A stretch of 64,000 nt of DNA from NCBI GenBank assembly GCA_025331435.1, contig JAIWNI010000015.1, forward strand, positions 186,001 to 250,000. The letters are read 5' to 3'. A program made the translations under genes and the position numbers. Below are positions 1 to 10,143 of the stretch, in pieces. This DNA is from Choanephora cucurbitarum (taxonomy: Eukaryota; Mucoromycota; Mucoromycetes; Mucorales; Choanephoraceae). Numbering within the stretch: position 1 is the stretch's first letter; each line of letters begins with the position of its first letter. The notes under the pieces were generated by a model. That model saw nothing but the letters and a program-made list of their open reading frames with translations. It was not told the DNA's origin and did no database searches.

Positions 1-247
1 TTTTACATATCTTTTTTTTTTTTTTGGTAAACAAGATACACACAAGTCTTTCATGACCTCGTGTTGACAACAAAATACATGGGGCCCGCTGATCTAAATC
101 AACTTGCAAGTTTTAATTAAGCCAAATAAATGTAATAAAAGTGATTAAACCACTCCTGAATTCAAAGAAAGCTATGCAAAGAGAATAGATACCCTCCTTT
201 ATAGGCAGATAGCATCATAATTAGGGTATATGCAGAAGGTCTGGATT

Positions 248-809
248 TTACTGTTCTTCTTCTTCTGGTCGTACAACTGCTTTCTCGTTAAATAACACAT
301 GATCTGGGTTTTGTGAAGTATAGCGTCTTTTTGCTTTACAGATAGTACATGTTTGAACAACAGAAGGTACAGGTTTAGCTATGTTTAGGTGGTTAGTATT
401 TCATGAATGCACTATGAATTCAAACATACAATGAATACGACTCTTGGAGGTAATAAAAGGCAACAAAGAAGTCTCACAGCGTTTACAGACAGTTCGCTTA
501 ATACTTGGATCACTATGGAAGAAAGATGAGATTGAGCCAAAAAGAAATAAACAAGCCCTACAGTCTTAAAACAAGTCGAGCAGTGATCTGCTTCATGGTG
601 TGATTAAAGTATCTTGAAGTACTGTGGAGTCTACCTGGTGGATCCCCTTGCCAGTGTTTGACATGAGCATCTTCTTTAGGTGTATCTGAAGTAGTTGTAG
701 GATATTCAATAGTAGACATGAGCATAGAAGCTTGATGAAGATAACTCAATCGTTCAAAGATCTGTGCATTCTTTGGATTCACACCTGTCTTTTTATCCTT
801 TTTAGCCAT
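248..809 (-). CDS. RPR2: RNase P / MRP protein subunit Rpr2 (Rpp21)
   Basis: Zinc-binding protein of nuclear RNase P, which removes tRNA 5' leaders. The gene runs from an ATG at 809 to a TAA at 248-250 and needs two introns. Exon 1 encodes a basic start (MAKKDKKTG), then the family-type helix with FERLSYLHQAS and a second helix SRYFNHTMKQI. Exon 2 gives DPSIKRTVCKRC, the first CxxC. Exon 3 gives QTCTICKAKRRY, the second CxxC, then an acidic tail ending EEEEQ. The two CxxC pairs and the order helix-helix-zinc ribbon match Rpr2/Rpp21/Snm1, and about 150 residues fits. It lies 50 bp upstream of the cysteine synthase stop on the same strand. Snm1-type paralogs share the fold, so the assignment to RNase P rather than MRP is inference. 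Confidence 0.8.
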
Positions 810-859
810 AAGTAAAAGAAAAAAAAAAACTTTTTTTTTATTAATAAGCCGCGCATAAT

Positions 860-2112
860 TTATGGTAAAACAACATATTTCTGTAAATGATCAGGAATGG
901 CTTGAGAAAGCTTCTTGGCTTCTAACCATTGACGACTAAAGAGACGTGATTGGTATCGATAGGCACCATCACACAAGAGAGTGACGATCTTCTTGCCCTT
1001 ACCGAGTTGCTTAGCCATCTCAACAGCAGCAACAGCATTCAAGGCAGAAGAAGCACCGACATAGATACCTTCTTCATCCAACAATCGATAGACCATCTTG
1101 ATTGTCTCTTCATCAGGAATATGAAGTGCACCATCAATCAGGTCAACATCAGGACCCAAGTTATCAGTGATACGACCTTGACCAATACCTTCTGTAATGG
1201 AAGATCCACTACGTTCAAACAACTTGCGTCCACTTGTGAAGTAACTGTGAAGGACAGATCCTGGAGGATCAGCAATAAAGATCTTGACCTGATCTCCCTT
1301 CTGGTCCTTGAGGTAACGTGCTGTACCTGCCAATGATCCACCTGTACCTGTAGCACACACAAATCCATCTACTTCACCATTTGTTTGAGCAAAGATCTCG
1401 GGGCCTGTGGTTTCGATATGAGCACGACGGTTGGCTGTGTTATCGAACTGGTTTGTCCAGACAGCATTCTCCAATGATTCGGCATGACGCTTGGCTTGGT
1501 GGTTGTAGTTTTGTGGGTTATCAAAAGCAACAGCTGGAACAGGGTATACTTCAGCACCCAACATACGCAACAAATCAATCTTTTCTTGAGACTAATTCAT
1601 AGAGTCTGTTAGATAAACACTTTCTCTCTCTTTTTTTTTTTTTTATGACTTACTTGTGTGTTAGGCATATAGATGACACATTTATACCCTTTAGCACGAC
1701 AGACATGGGCCAAACCAATACCGGTGTTACCAGCTGTACCTTCAACTACTGTACCTCCAGGCTTAATCAAGCCTTTTTCTTCAGCATCCTTCACAACATA
1801 CAATGCAGCACGATCCTTGACAGAACCACCTGGGTTCATAAATTCAGCTTTGGCCAAGATTTCAGAGCCAGTTTCTTCAGATAATTTGTTTAAACGAATC
1901 TTAAGAAAACATCAATAGACTGTAACTGGATCAACTTTTGGCACTTACGAGAGGTGTGTTACCGATAGCACCAATAAAGCCATTAGTAATCTGAATTAAA
2001 AGATAATTAGCAACTTGTTTACAGAATTTCTTTCTCACTACAGTACACCAGGGCGACTACCGGGATGAACAGTGGAATAAGCACGTCGAGCAATAAGACG
2101 TAAAGAGTTCAT
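860..2112 (-). CDS. cysteine synthase (O-acetylserine/homoserine sulfhydrylase family), mitochondrial type
   Basis: PLP-dependent enzyme making cysteine from an O-acyl-amino acid and sulfide. Four exons are needed. Exon 1 (ATG at 2112) encodes [18 protein letters not shown], an Arg-rich, acid-free leader like a mitochondrial presequence. Exon 2 gives [11 protein letters not shown], the family's N-terminal signature. Exon 3 (about 1653-1894) gives [13 protein letters not shown], where the Lys of SVKDR forms the PLP Schiff base, and the [10 protein letters not shown] substrate loop. The last exon (860 to about 1593) carries the [13 protein letters not shown] phosphate-binding loop and continues to [11 protein letters not shown]. 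This order matches fold-type II cysteine synthases, in particular fungal Mcy1-like proteins. Organelle targeting is inferred from the leader only. The separate ORF pieces in this span are exons, not separate genes. Confidence 0.9.
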
Positions 2113-3019
2113 TTCTAAATAAATAAAGAAAGAAAAAAAAAAGGAAAAAACACAACTTCTCCAGGGACTCGAATTTTTTTTTTTTGAAGTGTGTGAAATG
2201 CAACATCTTCATCAAATCAGCGGAATATTTCCAATGACGCCATTCTACTCTATATTCTTTAAACATTATTGGCCAAAATACGTTAGACACAATCTGCTAT
2301 GTTTTTCTTTGGTTTGTTTAAATGAGATTCATTGAATCTTGATAAAGTGTATGATTGCTTGACTATAAAGAAAGTGAAATACACTTTTTTTTTATCTTCT
2401 TTGATGCGCTAAGATGGATAAACAAAAAAAAAAGCATGACAGCAACAAGTAACACAGGCAAACAATCTCTTTGGAAATAAGGCATAAAGATAGAAGCCTT
2501 GGGATACTATCTTGTCTAATTCAATATAGGGCAAATGCAGGTCAATAAGAAATGTTTTTTGGGATTCACAAAAAGTGGTTGTTTAAGCTTATACAAATAC
2601 AAACGAACTCTCCCTCTTTAAGGACATTGCTTTCTAAAGAGTTTAAAAAAGATCCACTTAAAGATGAACAATGACGCATGTTTCATCTTTCAATAGACAC
2701 AAGTTTCCTTTTTCGATAAGAACATACAAAGCTCAGTTTACTGAATATGCTTGGGAAGGATATGTAAAGAATGTTTATATGCATAAGCTGATGTCTGTGT
2801 AACCATAAAAAGAAATGCAGAACATCCTTAAGGTTGACAAGCTCCTTGTAGGTTATTTTTTTTTGGGAATTTTGTTTATTCAAATGTACTTTACATTGCT
2901 CGGAGTCCAGAAGAATTCATATTTTTCTAGGATAGCTTTATAAAGCCTAGGGAAGGCAATTCATTTCTTTTGTAACTATCTCTTCTTTTTCAAAAGAGAG
3001 AGAAAAGGCCTTTTACAAT
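2113..3019. other. divergent intergenic region, cysteine synthase / PMT
   Basis: About 900 bp between two diverging genes. I see several A/T homopolymer runs (near 2170, 2385, 2430) and a TATA-like TATAAAGC near 2939, about 80 bp before the mannosyltransferase ATG. Two short ORFs on the minus strand have no recognisable similarity and look spurious. Confidence 0.5.
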
Positions 3020-5669
3020 ATGAGCACGCTATCTACTCATCTTAGTTCAAATGAGCTTAGGCATCGAACAACAAAACCAATTGCAGCAAAAGAGGCAAAA
3101 GATAAGACAACACCTCATTTCGAAGAAGATATTGACACGATCAAGAAGGTAAGCAGCACTATGTCAACATATATCAAATGCTGATGTCTCAATTTGTCCA
3201 GAACGCACACCATAATAACTACTGGCATGAGCATATCCATCAATTAGCATCGACTCTGGTTGTCATCATGTCCTTTTTTACTACGTTCTACAAGATCTGG
3301 TATCCTGCACAAGTAGTGTAAGCTATCAACTATTTCTTTAACTTGTATTGTCATTGACTATGCTGTCCATTAGATTTGATGAAGTTCATTTTGGAAAGTT
3401 TGCTGGTTATTATCTCCAGCGCACTTTCTTTTTTGATGTGCATCCCCCTTTAGCTAAGCTGATGTATGCAGCAGTTGGGTATCTGGTTGGGTTTGATGGC
3501 GTCTATCAATTCACAACCATTGGAGAGAGTTATGCAGCTAATCAAGTACCTTATATTGCCTTGCGTGCCTTACCTGCTGCTTTAAACGTGCTCAGTGTGG
3601 CTCTGGTCTATCGTATCCTCAAGTCATCAGGTGCTTCCATCTTGACTTGTTTCTTGGTCTCTACTCTGTATTGCTTAGACAACGCCTTTATTGGTCAAAA
3701 CAGGCTAATTTTATTAGACAGTATGTTGATCTTCTTCATGTTGGCAACCATCTATTCGTATGTTGAGTTTCGTAGACATAGACATCTGTAAGTTTGAATG
3801 GTACTGTATGGATTAAAAGAAAGTTAACTGATCTATTATGGTGGTAGTGCATTCACTTCATCTTGGTGGACATGGTCAATAGCTACAGGTGTGTGTATGG
3901 CGAATACTTTAAGGTGAGTCATTTAGTTCTCTTTCTTTTTTTTTGTGATAACAAGTATATGATAGTGTCAAGATGGTAGGATTGTTTACTGTAGCAGCCA
4001 TTGGTGTTGCTGTAATCATAGATCTTTGGGATTTATTGGATTACAAGAAGCATGGTTTATCTAATGTAAGAGGGCATTTTCCTCCATGAAAAGAAAGAAG
4101 GCATCATCATTCATACATTCATTTTTGTGTGTTGTAGAGACAATTTGTAAACCATTTCTTTGCCCGTTTCACATCTTTGATTGCTATTCCTTGCGTAGTC
4201 TATATGTTTTGGTTTTACGTACACTTTGAAATCCTGAAGTTTTCTGGACCTGGCGATGTGTATATGAGCACTGCCTTTCAAGAGACTCTTTACAACAATC
4301 CTCTTCGATTACAATCCTTAGGTAAATCTAAATTTCATATATTTCAAAAGAGAAAAGCTGTTGTGTTGACTACTTATTTCACATTATAGAAATCATGTAC
4401 GACCAAGCCATTCGACTCCAACATAGAGAAACATCAGCCTTTCTTCACTCTCATTCCCTTCTGTATCCTGGTCAATATGAAGATGGTCGTTACAGTTCTC
4501 AGGGCGTTCAGGTCACAGGCAACCTAAGGCCTGACGCAAACAGCTACTGGCGTATCAAACCTACCAAAGAACTGGACCCTACGTCCACGACACATTATGT
4601 GCGCCACAACGACATTATCCAGCTTGAACATGTTGCTACCCAGCTCAATCTCATGACACACAACGTAGCTGCACCTCTGACACCTACGCATCAAGAATTC
4701 ACTGTGGTAAACCATGAAAAACACTACAACGACACCTTGTTCCGCCTTGAATTGGACGATGTGGCCCATTCAGACATCTGGTCTACCATGACCAAATCTG
4801 TCAGACTAATCCATGTGAACACTGGTGCTGCCCTGTGGTGCAACAATAAGCAATTGCCTGCCTGGGGTGCCAGTCATCTTGAAGTCAACGGCAATCGATT
4901 GGCCTCTCAGCCCAAAAACTATTGGATGGCCACCGACATCTTTGGTCTCAACGCAACCCAAATCAACCTGGAGAAGAACAAGCAAGTGAGACCAATGTCC
5001 TTTTTGGTCAAGTTCCTTGACCTTCAGATGCGCATGATAGTTCACAACAATCGATTGGTCGGTAGTCATCCTTACCAGTCAACACCCATGTCCTGGCCCT
5101 TGATGACTCGAGGTATTTCGTATTGGACAGATAGCGCTACTCGAGGCCAGATCTATCTGACAGGCAACATTGCAGGTTGGTGGGTCGGTTTCACATGCTT
5201 GGGCTTGTTTGTCTTAGGCTATCTTGGTCATCAGATGATTGAGAAGCGACGGGATTGCCTGGTCATTCATCCCACCGTAAGAACCCGGTTGACGCGGACA
5301 GGTGGCTTCTTTTTCCTCTTGTGGGCTCTCCATTACCTGCCTTTCTATCTTATGGGCCGCTCCCTGTTTCTACATCATTATTTGCCTGCCATGGCCTGTA
5401 ACTATCTCTTGCTCGGTTCTGTGTTTGAGTATCTGTTTGTGAATGGAGTGAATTCGCCTGCATCTTATCAACCCAACGAGAAAAAGTTGAGTGTGAATCA
5501 AGCGCGTTTGAAGATCAAGAGTTTCCTTGCGGCCAGTGTGCTTTTAGGCATGCAGTTTATGGTCTATTTGTTTTTATCTCCTTTAACTTATGGTGATGGT
5601 GGATTGCCTGTTGAAGAAATTGCAAGACGCAAAGTGCTAGCAGGTTGGGATATTCAGTATGTGAAATAA
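3020..5669 (+). CDS. protein O-mannosyltransferase, PMT4/POMT1 type (GT39)
   Basis: ER membrane enzyme transferring mannose from dolichyl-P-mannose to Ser/Thr of secretory proteins. At least six exons: ATG at 3020 (MSTLSTHL...), first junction at about 3149, large last exon 4388-5669. The luminal catalytic DE motif is in FDEVHFGKFAG, followed by DVHPPLAKL. Several hydrophobic segments follow. The last exon starts with a MIR region containing LHSHSLLYP and YEDGRYSSQG, then C-terminal membrane segments with HYLPFYLMGRSLFLHHYLPA, ending GWDIQYVK. The YEDGR-SSQG string and the HYLPF-MGR-LFLHHYLPA block fit PMT4/POMT1 better than PMT1 or PMT2, but subfamily assignment by eye is provisional. It is divergent from the cysteine synthase gene. 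Confidence 0.88.
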
Positions 5670-6798
5670 AAATGATAATATCTCGTACTATTTACAAGAG
5701 TAGTATATCTTCGTTTATTTTCTTATGTACTATAAACGAAAATGATGTACCTCTTTATCTTAGACATGTTGCAGACTATGAGATGTTCAGGAAAGGATAG
5801 GTCTCACTTTCATAAACAAAAATGAACTACACTGGCAACAAAACATGACTTTGTGTCAATAAAGCAAAAACGTCAAAAAGCTTATTTCATCATGCGAAAA
5901 AGAGGTACACAAGAATTACTGTTGTCGTACACAGAATAAGCATAACATTTAGAAGAAACGAAAAGAAAAAGAAAGAAAAAAAAATGCTGAATGTAAAGGA
6001 ACTCAAGTCATTTTGTACTACTCTAGACTCGGAAATAAGCTAACAAATAAGATACGAACACATTGAGAGCTTTGATATGATCATGAGAGATATCGACAGA
6101 TGCGCCATTTGCTCTGATTCTATATTGCCTGCATTAGGAGGTGTTCTGCCAAACTATCCACCTGCTCATCTCAGAAGCACTTTGCCCGATAATACTTTGT
6201 GAAACGAATTCGCGAAATTGAAATGTCAGTACAGAAGCTAGAATTGACAAGCGATTTAACCTTTTATGTAGCTATCTGCTTCCCAAAAGAAACAGGATTT
6301 CTAGATACCTTATCTTGATTTGTTCTGTTTCAAGGCAAGGTGAGGTCATATGCTTCACCTAATCAATGCAGGTCTGCATGATGTTGCCTTATTTAGATTT
6401 AAACTCAAATCGCTTATCTTTCTGTGTTTTAAATTGGGTTGATTGTTCAGATTGAAAAAATAGACATTCAGACAGACGCTCTTGTTGACGCCATTCTAGC
6501 CCTGTTAAAAGAATAGGTAGTTTGCACCACTGATAAGAAAGGAAGTTCCAAGCCAAAGTCTTGAATTCAGGTACCCAACTGGCATTCACAAATCAATTCA
6601 ACCCGGGAAACTAATTTTTCACAACTATTTTTGAAAAAGTTCGGTTTTCGTCTCGGCAACAATGAAGGAGTGGGTCTGGAGTTTAATTTGAGTTTCACGT
6701 GTCCTCTTCTGGCATTCAATCTAAGCTCAGCATGAAAAACCATAAATAGGGCTTAAAATCTGTTTTTTTTTTCTTTATAACTTTTTATTTCTAAAACA
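5670..6798. other. intergenic region with choline kinase promoter
   Basis: About 1.1 kb without a supportable gene. The 3' flank of the mannosyltransferase has A/T-rich hairpin-like sequence near 5660-5710. A 66-codon minus-strand ORF at 6389-6589 has no recognisable similarity. The promoter-like part is 6690-6798: a CACGTG at 6696, a TATA-like CATAAATAG near 6740, and a T-run just before the ATG. Confidence 0.5.
6696..6701. promoter_or_regulatory. E-box CACGTG, UASINO-like on the minus strand
   Basis: CACGTG lies about 98 bp upstream of the choline kinase ATG. Read on the minus strand the context is CACGTGAAAC, which matches 8 of 10 positions of the yeast inositol/choline-responsive consensus CATGTGAAAT bound by Ino2-Ino4. 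A TATA-like sequence lies about 40 bp downstream. Function is inferred from position and sequence. Confidence 0.4.
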
Positions 6799-8093
6799 AT
6801 GTCTACTACTACAGAAACAAGACCTGGCCTATCTACCTTGCTTAAGAGCAAAATTGGTAAATTGCATCATGCGCCAAAGAGAATTGCATCCTCATCACGT
6901 AGTAAAAGTAGTCCTGCCCTTTTGGTGGCAGCACACGAACTAAGGGCTAAACCAATCCCTAGCTGTCAAACAATGTTGGATCTCTCGTAAGTAGTTATCG
7001 TATCGATAGCACGATTGCTAGTTTCTAACTAATCTTATAGTATTCTGAATGAAGAAGAACTGATTCAGACAGTATCACACTTGATACACCAACTATTTTC
7101 AATCAGCGATTCCAACCTCAAACTCCAAAGGGTCAGTGGTGCACTAACCAACGCTGTATTCTTTGTGACACTAAGCAACAAGAAGCGTATGCTCTTGCGT
7201 GTTTATGGCGTCGGGTGTGATCAAATCCTGGACCGAAACAAAGAACTCGATTGGCTAAGTCGTCTCTCAGCCTTACATATTGGACCCCGTTTATTGGGCA
7301 TCTTTGGTAATGGTCGTTTTGAGGAATACTTGCCTTCTACTACTCTGACGCCAAGCGAGATTCGTACACCTACCATTTCTCAACAGATTGCTTCTCGATT
7401 AAAGCAACTGCATTCTATTGTTGATACCTATCCTCGTACTTCGGAGCCCTTGGAGGTATGGGCCAATATCGACAAGTGGTATGCCGCTCTGGACATAGAC
7501 TGCTTAAAGGCAAAGGACCCTACTAGAGCTGAACAGATCGAATCTGAGCTTAACCTGATTCAGTTGCGTCAAGAAATTGAATCATGTAAAGCCGTCTTAA
7601 ACCAATCAAATAGCCCCATAGTGTTTGCACACAATGATGTAAGTGACAGATCACTTTTAGGCGCTATAGAACAAACTGAACTCATATCTTGTTATAGACA
7701 CAATATGGTAATATCCTCAAGATCAACGGTACAGGCGAATTAGTAGTGATTGATTTTGAATATGCAGGATACAATCCTCGCGCAATGGACATTGTTAACC
7801 ATTTCTGTGAATGGATGTATGACTATCATAGCCAATCCCCTTCAACAATGCATTTGGATCAATACCCTAGCCGAGAAGAACAAGCTCGATTCTTGGCTTC
7901 TTATCTCGATACTGAAGACCACGATCAGATCGAGGCATTGATGTCTGAAGTAGCAGCATGGAAAATGGCCTGTCATCTCTTCTGGGCTCTTTGGGGCTTT
8001 GTGCAAGCAAGTCAGAGTGAGATTGATTTTGATTATTTCCATTATTCTATTCAACGCCTTCAAGCCTTCCGATCTGAATTGAAGCAATTCTAG
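6799..8093 (+). CDS. choline/ethanolamine kinase
   Basis: ATP-dependent cytosolic kinase of the first Kennedy-pathway step (choline or ethanolamine to the phosphate ester). Three exons. Exon 1 (6799 to about 6987) encodes a basic, Ser-rich N-terminus. Exon 2 begins ILNEEELIQTV and carries the N-lobe: VSGALTNAVF (nucleotide-binding loop) and MLLRVYG (the VAIK-Lys equivalent is replaced by the family's R-V-Y-G). The exon 2/3 junction (intron about 7638-7695) falls inside the catalytic motif and gives FAHNDTQYGNIL, with the catalytic Asp in HND. Exon 3 has VVIDFEYAGYNPRAMDIVNHFCEW, in which the metal-binding DFE is followed by the choline-kinase motif. About 400 residues. Choline versus ethanolamine preference cannot be read from the sequence. 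Confidence 0.92.
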
Positions 8094-8592
8094 AATACAT
8101 CATCTGTACATAAACCTATACATATATCTATACATATGAATTCTAACAATACCTCATAAAAAAAAAACTCTTTTTGACCTTTTTTGGCAATGATGTCATC
8201 ACTAGTCTATGCCTGATTTTGTATTTTAAAGGTTTCTCGAAATGATGTCAATGAAGCCATTTGATCTGTAGCGTCTAAACAAAAAAAAAGGGGGAGAGAA
8301 GATGATTTAGAGTACAAGTGAGATGATTCAATTGGTTGATACTGATGCCAGCATCACACTCAAATAGAGCCTGATTTCATCTGTCTCATTCACCTACTAA
8401 AAGAGCTCTTTTTTCTAGAATTACAAGCTTTGAAGTTGTCACTGCAGAGACTTTACAATAGAGGAACAACATTTCTGAATTTCCAAATTTGGCTTAATGC
8501 GCTTATCGTTTCGAATATTTTAATTTCATTCATTATTTTTTTTTTTCTCTCTCTCTCTCTCTCTTTTTCTCTCTCTCATTTTTATTTTACCA
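8094..8592. other. intergenic region with CT microsatellite
   Basis: About 500 bp with no gene. It holds A-runs just after the kinase stop (8158-8170), an A9G5 run near 8281-8294, and an imperfect polypyrimidine CT repeat at about 8537-8580 directly before the alpha-galactosidase start, a common arrangement in fungal 5' leaders. Confidence 0.5.
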
Positions 8593-10126
8593 ATGTTGGA
8601 ACAAAAGAATAATTTAGACAGTCGAGTCTCTAAGCCAAAGCTGTAAATACAATGAGTTGAAATAGAACAAATAGTAACTAACAGAAATGACTTACAGAGT
8701 ACCGGAATTTGCAAAGAAACCACTGCTGGGATTTTCTACTTGGTCACTACAGCTTTTAGATGATGTACCTGGATATGGTGGGAAACACACAAATCCATGG
8801 TAACCTATACAAACCAATATAACATAACCTGATGAGATTAATGCTGTTTATCAGGTTTAACGAGGATAACATTAAAGAGATATCAGATACAATGAAAGCC
8901 AAAATGCCAAATTATGAATATATCAATCTGGATTCTGGATGGTAAGCACTACTCTCCTTTTCATCTATGCATAAAACAAACAAACAAACAATACTTTCAG
9001 GTGTAGTGAATGTGACGAATTTGGTCGTTGGTCAGTGAATAAAGACATCTTTCCAAACGGATTACGCCCTGTCTCTGACTATCTCAAGAAAAACGGACAT
9101 AAGCTCGGTGTTTATATCTTGCCCGGTATTCGACAAGATGGTGTCACACAAAAGAAGCGCATCAAGGGCACTGAATATACGTTGGATCAACTGACACCTT
9201 CACGACGAGAAGGCTGTGGATTTAAAGGAACGACATTCATGCCAGATGAACACAACGAACTAGTGCAGGCCTATTATGATTCCATTGCTGATCAATTTCA
9301 CGAATGGGGAGTATCCTTTGTCAAGCTAGACGCTGTAGGTCCCGGTGGAGGCAGCGAATACTATCCATGCACCAGCCCCGATAATCGAGCCTGTACACAA
9401 ATGATGTACCATGCCTTTCGACGGTATGATATCTGGCTGGAAATCTCATGGCAACTTGATGTTGGCTATGCAGACGAATGGGCTCATATCTCGAATGGAG
9501 CACGTATCTATGTGGACATTGAATCTTATTCAACCAAGACCATGACAAGCTCCCATCGAGTCATGCAACGTATTACACCCTGTGAGAAATGGGCAGAAAA
9601 GCATGTGGTTGGAAGTGAGTATGGGTTCTATATTGACCTGGATGCTGTCCTGGTAGGTATGACAGTCGACGGTAAATGCGTAGATGGCCTGGACAACGAT
9701 GATGTACGTCAGACCTACATCAGTTTCTGGGCAATTGTGTCTTCTGTGTTCTACACAGGTGCAGATCCCCGTAGGATTCCCGATAAATACCTGAGTTGGT
9801 ATAATCATCCAGAGATACTAGAGATACATCAGAGTGGTGTGATGGCCAAGCCTATTGGGTCAGGGAATGTCTGGCAGAATCGAAAACAGGTGTGGTGGAA
9901 ACAGTTGAAGGATGGACGTATCTACGTTTGTCTGGTGAATGCACACACATACATTTTTATGCTTGGGTTAAGTCATGAGGTCACACTGGATTTGGCAGCC
10001 ATTGGCTTACAGCGTGCTAAACTAAAAGATGTCTGGACAGGAGAACAGTTGGGAATCTATGACAACAAATACAGTATTGTGTTACGTGCTGGACAGAGTC
10101 AAACATTACTTGTAACACCTGCATAA
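8593..10126 (+). CDS. alpha-galactosidase, GH27-like, no visible signal peptide
   Basis: Retaining glycosidase releasing terminal alpha-galactose from melibiose-type sugars. The preferred model starts at ATG 8593 (MLEQKNNL), with a first intron of about 52 nt (8646-8697, CTAAC near the end, acceptor CTTACAG). An in-exon ATG at 8687 is the alternative start. Later junctions give PWFNEDN and LDSGWCSECDEFGRWS. Motifs: NYEYINLDSGW, then GVSFVKLDAVGPG, whose Asp is the expected nucleophile (YLKYDN in relatives), and NGARIYVDIES, whose Asp matches the acid/base position. The C-terminal beta domain ends QSQTLLVTPA. About 430 residues. Neither start gives a hydrophobic leader, unlike typical secreted fungal alpha-galactosidases, so it may be intracellular or the first exon may be missed. 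It converges with the phospholipase gene; the stops are about 17 bp apart. Confidence 0.88.
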
Positions 10127-10143
10127 GTTTATATATATTTTTA

